Source: Euonymus europaeus (lineage: Eukaryota; Streptophyta; Magnoliopsida; Celastrales; Celastraceae). Taken from it: a stretch of 64,000 bases of DNA. Below, piece after piece: positions 58,301 through 64,000 of the stretch (position 1 is the first letter of the stretch; each line of letters starts with the position of its first letter). Position numbers and translations under genes: made by a program. The stretch is taken from positions 16,387,555-16,451,554 of the forward strand of contig OY756963.1 in assembly GCA_963580455.1 (NCBI GenBank). The letters are read 5' to 3'. The notes below the pieces were generated by a model. The model had not been told where the DNA came from. It was given only the letters and a program-made list of their open reading frames with translations, and did not search any database.

Positions 58301-59167
58301 TGAAGCATTAAAAGCCATTAGCATGACCTGCAAGTCAGGGCTGCAGTAATTTAACTGGGATTTTAGTCTGAGTTGTATAGACCATAACTACTCATATAGC
58401 AATGGTGTCCTTGAAGTTGATTGATGATACAGTTGTTGAATTAGTAACAGTTATAGTCCTTGCTCTTTGAATTGTTTCATATGGATGTTAAGATTTGTGC
58501 CTTTTTTCCTTACCAATTTCGTTTACAGGCTTCAGATGATGTGAATACTCATTTTATATGCTTTGCATGTGTGGATGGTACGTACTTCAAATGGTGATAA
58601 ATATTCTACGATATCTTTCCCTCTCTCAGATCGCGTGGTTATAGACAATTTTAAATGGACATGCTTTTTTCGGCTGATTCTTCCGAACCATTCTGTGATC
58701 AGGGCAACTTTTTGAGCTTGATGGGAGGAAGTCAGGACCAATATCTCATGGTGCATCCTCTCCAAGCACCTTGTTACTGGTAAGTTTTCCTATTGTTATA
58801 CCCAGTTTATAGTGTTCTAGTGCCCCTTCTTTTCCTTGTCGGTTGCCTGTTGTGTTTGCTTTATGAAAAGATGGTAGAGAATGCTGGAATTTGTTTCGAG
58901 TTAAAGAGTACAAAAAAATAAAGAAGAAATGTGTACATAATTAAGTGTTGGGGTTTGTAGAGGTGAATGGTTTGAATTTTGTGTTAAATTAAAATGCTAG
59001 CCTCTATCAGAGGGGCCTGTACATTTTGAGAGAGCGTTTTATGAGTAACAAATTAATATATGATACAGGATGCAGCTAAAGTCATTCAAGGCATGATCCA
59101 GAAAAATCCTCAGTCACTCAACTTCAATGTCATAGCCGTTTCAAAGAAAAGTGGGGGTGCATTTTAA
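55312..59167 (+). CDS. UCH3: Ubiquitin C-terminal hydrolase, UCH3-like (peptidase C12)
   Basis: Eight exons: 55312-55386, 55855-56025, 57260-57365, 57901-57959, 58103-58177, 58529-58577, 58703-58779, 59069-59167. Joined length is 711 bases, giving 236 residues, close to Arabidopsis UCH3. The enzyme removes small adducts from the C-terminus of ubiquitin. Catalytic residues are in place: Gln93 and Cys99 in KQTVGNACG, His170 in VNTHF, Asp185 in LFELDGR. Other signatures are [21 protein letters not shown] and [10 protein letters not shown]. All splice sites are GT-AG except intron 1, whose donor reads CAG then GCATGT. Using the next GT instead would add four bases and break the frame, so a GC-AG intron is the only simple reading. 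The gene looks intact. Downstream lies hAT transposon debris. Confidence 0.93.
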
Positions 59168-59615
59168 GGTTGACAATTTGTTGTCTTATGAGGCCTTTTC
59201 AAATGGCTGAGATTTTATTTCTAGAGGCATCTCTACTGCAAGACATTTTCCAGGTTTCTCATGTTTGTACGAGCCACTAATTGTGAACTCTTGGATATAT
59301 TTGGCCTGAAAAACATCGTTTCTGTGTTCGGCCTGGTGATATGCTGGCCATGGCTGCTGTTTGCTAGCTTAAGTTAACTGCATGGGATGGTAATTAATTG
59401 TGGGTTAGGATATGCTTGTTTCTATTATACTGACAGGATGCTTGCAGATTTATGCATGAATTTCGATTTTTTAATATATATATATATATATTTTTTTTTT
59501 TGGTTCGGGGAGATGCGTTTCTTTGAAGGTTCTTGATTTGGTGTTTAAAGATTTGACAAAATTGTAGCATTTTTTTAATGGAAAACAAGATTGTTGCTTT
59601 TGTGAATAACAAGAT
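59168..59615. other. UCH3 3'UTR and spacer
   Basis: T-rich sequence fitting a 3'UTR, then a TA/T run at 59473-59501. No gene. Confidence 0.45.
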
Positions 59616-61154
59616 TCATGACATCATGATTCTTTGGCCAACAACCTGTCGCTTTACTCCATTTGAATGATGCTCATTTGTGACTTGATCTTTTTGTTGG
59701 CGATGTGAACGTCCTTTGTAGCAAACATTCATATCAATCTCATATTCTCTGCAAACTGATTTCATTAGCATAAAAAGAATATCAAAGCCCTTACATCGTA
59801 GAGTTTGAAGCAATAATTTTGTTGATGACACTAAATTCATTGCACTCAAATTATTAAGTGTGTTGCAACGCATGAAAAAACATATTTGTAATGATCATAA
59901 TTTTATGAACAATATGCAGTATGAACACAAAATCATAAGACTTCATCATGATCAAAGAACCATCAGTTTCCCCACATATAGTATTTGAAAATTCATCATT
60001 GGCCATAGTTGAAGTACATTAATAGTTGCACAATACATATCTATTATGCTGCAAATAGAATCAAAGTGTGAGCTCCAACGAGTATTTCCAACTCGATGCA
60101 AAGCACCCATTTGATTAGCACCTCTACCGGTCTCACGTTCACCCTAAGCTATCATACGTGCAACATCATTAGCTTGAGCAGATCATAACATAATAGTCAT
60201 ATGCTCTTTATTGGAAATATTCTTCGCTTCATCAATTAGAATACAAAACTTAGCATCCCCTAATTCATCACGATTTTTTTTCCTCACTTTATTGGCAAGA
60301 ATATGCAAAATCTATTTATGGATCAAAGGTGAGGTATACTTTGCATTCCCCATAGCTTTGTCTAACACAACATCATCAATCTCAACATTCAAACGGCTCA
60401 GAAGCTTTATCAGCTCCATGAAATTGCCGTTATTATTAGAATCTACCGATTTATCATGACCCTTCAATGCACACCCTTGTTATGTAAGCCAACAAATGGT
60501 ATCAATTGTTGCTTTCAGACAAAGTTGATTTTTCATAACTTCTTTTGAACTTTGTGCATCTATGATCTTATATATGTTGAGTTACATTCATCAGTGACTC
60601 AACAAATTTTGCAGCATCATTATGTTGTGAAGTAGGACCTCCTACATGAATAAGCAAAGCACACCTAGCCCCTTCATTCACTCTCTTCCAACTTTTAAAA
60701 CCATCAAAAATAAATACATGACGCAATGGTCTGTCACTTTGGAACATAAAATAAGAAAAGAAAAATATAGCATTCTTCAAAGGCGAGTATTCCATCCAAG
60801 GAAATTACTTGTACCAAGATTGTTGAAATCTACGATGTTGATTTCTAGATTGAGAGCATGGATATTCAATCAATATAGGCTGAAAAGACCCCATTTTAAT
60901 ATAAGCATGTTTGATTTCATCACGTTGATCAACTGGTTGCTTCCATATAGGAGTGCCCAATCCAAGATCTCGTTCAAGAGAAGTGTCATCAAATTGAAGA
61001 CACTGAACCTTCGAAGGAGGTTCAATATGCATAGAAAGTGTAGGAATATCAACACAGATGATAAAGGCGTTTTAGTTGTTGATGATTCTTCCCCACTTAT
61101 AGATTTAAAGAAGGAGAAAATGGTTTTTCCTTGCTTTCTCTTTTGATTTTCCAT
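59616..61154 (-). pseudogene. hAT-type transposase (zinc-finger MYM1 / DUF4371-like) pseudogene
   Basis: Minus-strand start MENQKRKQGKTIFSFFKSIS at 61154. Next, in shifted frames, comes the TTF-type zinc-finger region (LERDLGLGTPIWKQPVDQRD, RRFQQSWYK, IEYSPLKNAIFFFSY, DGFKSWKRV). Then comes DUF4371 (GHDKSVDSNNNGNFMELIKL, EIDDVVLDKAMGNAKYTSPL, HILANKVRKKNRDELGDAKF) and the hAT core GALHRVGNTRWSSHFDSICS. The middle of the catalytic domain is missing, by an internal deletion near 60190. Several stops and frame changes occur. It ends with RSHRQQKDQVTNEHH. It cannot encode an active transposase. Confidence 0.85.
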
Positions 61155-62403
61155 TAAAACTACATAAATACATTCAAATCATAATCAAAAGAAAAGAAAA
61201 CACAAAGGAATTTGGAGTTGAAAAATAAAGTGTCAAACAAATATATGCTACCAGTTTTTAGTGGTCCAAAAGAAAACTTGAAATCATTGAAATAAAGTGC
61301 ACTATTAATCAAAGCTAGAAATCATTCATCTGTAATAAAAAGGAAAAAATTATGAAAGCATCAAATGTACCAAAATGGCAAAATCTAAGATAACTGCTTT
61401 TGAGACAAATTAGTATTATAGTGAATTAGTGATCAAACCAATTAAATAATCAGGTCACTAAGCCACTCAAGTGGTCAGTGGAGTAGTGGTCCTAGTAGAT
61501 GGTGGTCCCTCTAAAAAGAATCTCCACATAACTACAGTCTACAAAGTAATAAATAAATTACTAACTTACTATGAAGTCTATAATCAAACCAATTCATGAA
61601 ACAAAGTCGCAGTAATCAGATCAAGACAAATCTATGGAGGCTAGAGCAAAGGAATAACTAAACCGAGATTCGAGAAGTACCTTGAAAAAGATGACAAAGT
61701 GCAACTCAAGCCCTCACTCACTCCTCAGTTCGTCAGTCGACAATCCTCAATCAATGATAGTCCGTAAGTGCCTTCGTGGTCGATGAGGATGCCGAGATGG
61801 ATCACTCAATTTTGAAAAAGAAGTCGACTTGTTTGATTTTTGTGTTGGAGAGTAGAACTGTACAAGGGCTGAACTAGTGGACTACTAAAGATAATGAGAT
61901 AGGTCATGGGCTGGGTCGTTGAGGTGTGTTTTTATAATCAAACTCATTCAAGAAATAAAGTAATAGTAATTAGATCAAGACAAATCCTTGGAGCCTAGAG
62001 CAAAGAACAACTGAACCGAGATTCAAGAAGTACCTTGAAAAAGAAGATGAAGTGCAACTCGAACCCTCACTCACACCTCACTTCCTCAGTTGACGATCAT
62101 CAATCAACGATAGTTTGTAAGTCGGTCAGTGCCTATGTGGTCGATGAAGATGCTAAGATGGAGCACTCAATTTTGAAAAAGAAGTCGGCTCGATTGATTT
62201 TTGTGTTGGAGAGTAGAACTATACAAGGGTTGGACTAGTAGACTACTTAAGATAATAAGATGTGTCATGGGCTGGGCCACTGGGGTGTGTTGCTACACGG
62301 GTTGAAGTGGGCTGATAAAATCATAAAAATACTAAAAAAATTAGGCCAAGGAATTTACCCTCGGGCTACAACCCACCGTAGCCCGGCTGTAGTTATGCCC
62401 CTA
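61155..62403 (-). mobile_element. 5' subterminal region and terminus of the hAT element
   Basis: The far end at about 62403 reads, on the minus strand, TAGGGGCATAACTACAGCC, a worn version of the hAT terminus CAGGGGCGGAGC followed by GGGCTAC words. It lies upstream of the transposase pseudogene in the same orientation. The other terminus was not found, so no target duplication can be given. The tandem duplication at 61580 lies inside. Confidence 0.55.
61580..62291. repeat. Tandem duplication of about 355 bp
   Basis: 61580-61932 and 61933-62291 align along their full length with scattered substitutions and small indels. Shared blocks include GAGATTC(G/A)AGAAGTACC, CTCAATTTTGAAAAAGAAGT and TTGTGTTGGAGAGTAGAACT. 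It is a head-to-tail duplication in the 5' part of the hAT element. Confidence 0.88.
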
Positions 62404-62682
62404 CACGCCATTTATCTTATCTCATATTCTTTCATGAATGAATGTAATTGTATTGAAATCACCACATATTATCCGAGGAAAAATGGCAAAAAAGTAGAGC
62501 TCGGGGCAAAAATAGGAAGCTACCACAAATACCAAATTGAAAATAGCATGCATGTTTATAAAGACAGACAATTAACATTTAATTAAGACTTCAAACATGA
62601 ATAAAGTCCTATTACTCTAGCAATTTGTAATTACTTGTGTCATTATAAGTGTGTGCCATACCATAAAAACTAATATATGCAA

Positions 62683-63236
62683 TTATAGAAGACCAATGAG
62701 ATAAGCCCAAGGAGTGGCTTTGTCTTGCTCATAATGATAGAATAGTTCCTCTCCTCAACCTATTCATCCCTTCGCAAATATGCCCACTTTGTGATCACCT
62801 GCAACAATAGTATTTTGACCACCCAAAACTTGGTCAAAAGAAAGAAATTGCAAAACATCTCATTTATGGTGTGACAATGTTTTAAACTATGCAATCCTAA
62901 TCAAAATTCAAAACAATGTTTCAACAGATATAAACGACACAACTTGCATACAAAGGGGCACCTTACCTTAGCATAGAAATTTGGATCAGGATAATGGTTG
63001 GGAACCTTTGAATTCTCTCCCTTCCTAAAAACATCAAGAACAAACTAAAAAAATATGTACACTGACAACCAAACTTGCTTCAAGATGTGACATGAAAGGA
63101 AATGGTTTAAATCTTCAAGGAGAATTCAAAAGTGGTTTAAACCCATGCTTGATCATTCAAATTAAAGAGAAACAATGAGTTTTCATGGTCATACATCTTT
63201 CCAACTAACGCCTCTCCAACAGATAACAAATTGTTC
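62683..63236 (-). pseudogene. SET-domain fragment of an E(z)-type histone methyltransferase (CLF/SWN-like) pseudogene
   Basis: Three consecutive minus-strand exons match the second half of the plant E(z) SET domain. Exon 1 (about 63236-63149) ends GKMYDHENSLFLFNLNDQ. Exon 2 (63044-62967, 26 codons, preceded by TTTTTAG and followed by GTAAGG) reads FVLDVFRKGENSK, then PNHYPDPNFYAK. Exon 3 (about 62802-62683) has AGDHKVGIFAK, two TGA codons, then GEELFYHYEQDKATPWA. Exon breaks fall where I recall them in CURLY LEAF. E(z) is the catalytic subunit of PRC2, which methylates H3K27. Lesions: both TGA codons in exon 3, a donor reading GC after exon 1, and NHS changed to NHY. Introns are kept, so this is a DNA-level duplicate. 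Earlier exons were not recognised up to 64000. Confidence 0.78.
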
Positions 63237-64000
63237 TTAATTTTTTTTATCTACTATACCAAAAGTAGGCTTTCTACAAAATTAAAATTTGTTACCTACA
63301 TGAATAATAATAGGGACAAAAAACTCAATTGTAATAGTAGAAACAAAGAGATGAAACAACAGAAGAATAACAATTGAGAGATACAATCAATTGAGGAAAA
63401 CTTGCCTCATCGATTAGTAACGACGACCTTTGCCAACCACTCATAAATACAATAGAGATGAAGCCCTGGAAAACCCAATCATCAAGTTATGAAGAACTTA
63501 TGACCTTTCATTTTAGTGCAGACTCTTCTAACTTTTACCAAGTTCAAAAATCAACACTGAAGAATCAGCTTATGCACAATGTTAACTAGATATTTATTTG
63601 CATTCCTCTTTTCAAAATCAAAATATAGGACAAAAATGTACTAAAATAAATAACATATTGTGAATTAAACTAACCTTCTTCATGAGATATTGATAAACAA
63701 ATTCTCCCTCAACTAACATTCTATCCAATACAATGAAGGTATGATCTACATCAAAGTTATTGATGACTTATCACCATAAACCAATTTGGCTTTCGAATTA
63801 AGAAGAGAACTAAAAAGAATTGGCTCTAGTGGTGTCGTTTAGTAGCTAGGCTTGATGAACTTCGACCACAAAAACAAAGGCAAATTCATGCATAGTGGAG
63901 AGAGAGATGAACAAATTTCGTAAATATTAAACTATATGCCTCCAAAAACCATCAAACACCCAATAACGAATCTTAATAAATTTGCAGAGGAAATAACCAA
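63237..64000. other. AT-rich right edge
   Basis: May hold decayed upstream exons or introns of the E(z)-like pseudogene. A stretch at 63414-63466 has AG before it and GC after it on the minus strand and reads FMSGWQRSSLL in one frame, but a match to the SET domain is too weak to claim. Nothing else recognised. Confidence 0.35.

Noticed and set aside
60646..61146. 166-codon plus-strand ORF
   Set aside because: Antisense of the hAT zinc-finger pseudogene, whose minus-strand motifs are recognisable.
1..64000. CRISPR arrays, bacterial operons, ribosome-binding sites, true tRNA or rRNA genes
   Set aside because: None seen. The only rRNA-like sequence is the 5S-derived part of the Cassandra LTRs.

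Overview
This window is nuclear DNA from a flowering plant, most likely a eudicot. The evidence is plant-only gene families (a DYW-class PPR protein, a plastid-type phospholipase A1, a RABD GTPase), short GT-AG introns, AT-rich intergenic DNA and many layers of plant transposons. I cannot name the species. Only four ordinary genes look intact: a RABD2-type Rab GTPase (15319-17982, +, 8 exons), a single-exon DYW PPR protein (18922-20946, -), a phospholipase A1-Ibeta2-like lipase (29138-30745, -) and a UCH3-like ubiquitin C-terminal hydrolase (55312-59167, +, 8 exons, first intron apparently GC-AG). As I recall the Arabidopsis map, the four closest relatives all lie in one stretch of chromosome 4 (about At4g16820 to At4g17530), so the gene order may be conserved and spread apart by transposons.

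Left part (1-14.9 kb). A broken copia gag sits at the left edge, followed by a 684-bp hAT MITE with a perfect 8-bp target duplication. A 12.4-kb Ty3/gypsy element of the Tat type fills 2473-14895. Its two LTRs differ at about 17 of 719 sites. Its gag-pol (with two RNase H domains) is dead, with at least three nonsense codons and two frameshifts. Downstream of the integrase lie a second gag-like zinc-knuckle ORF and an antisense, spliced gene whose joined exons stay open for 596 codons. The octamer CGTACGAC occurs 17 times inside this element, on both strands and in LTRs, UTRs, introns and ORFs, and I found none elsewhere in the window. This is the most unusual signal here. The 3' LTR has lost its last 20 bp and ends 423 bp before the RABD2 start codon.

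Middle part (18-41.9 kb). Between the PPR and lipase genes lie an unrecognised degenerate coding frame, a copia protease scrap, a MULE transposase pseudogene with an OTU protease domain, and a copia gag pseudogene split by a 1.9-kb solo LTR with target duplication CACTA. Beyond the lipase are a 1.18-kb hAT element with perfect 8-bp duplication, a PIF/Harbinger transposase pseudogene, and a gypsy gag pseudogene cut off by a tandem array of Cassandra TRIM units (LTR-internal-LTR-internal-LTR) carrying 5S-rRNA-like sequence.

Right part (41.9-64 kb). After about 6 kb of unrecognised AT-rich DNA comes a decayed copia element (about 48.06-54.81 kb, minus strand) containing a hAT MITE, a solo LTR and a probable SINE. 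UCH3 follows, then a hAT (zinc-finger MYM1/DUF4371-like) transposase pseudogene. Last is an intron-bearing pseudogene of the SET domain of an E(z)-type histone methyltransferase (CURLY LEAF/SWINGER-like) on the minus strand. Gene calls rest on reading translated sequence and splice sites by eye; no database search was run.
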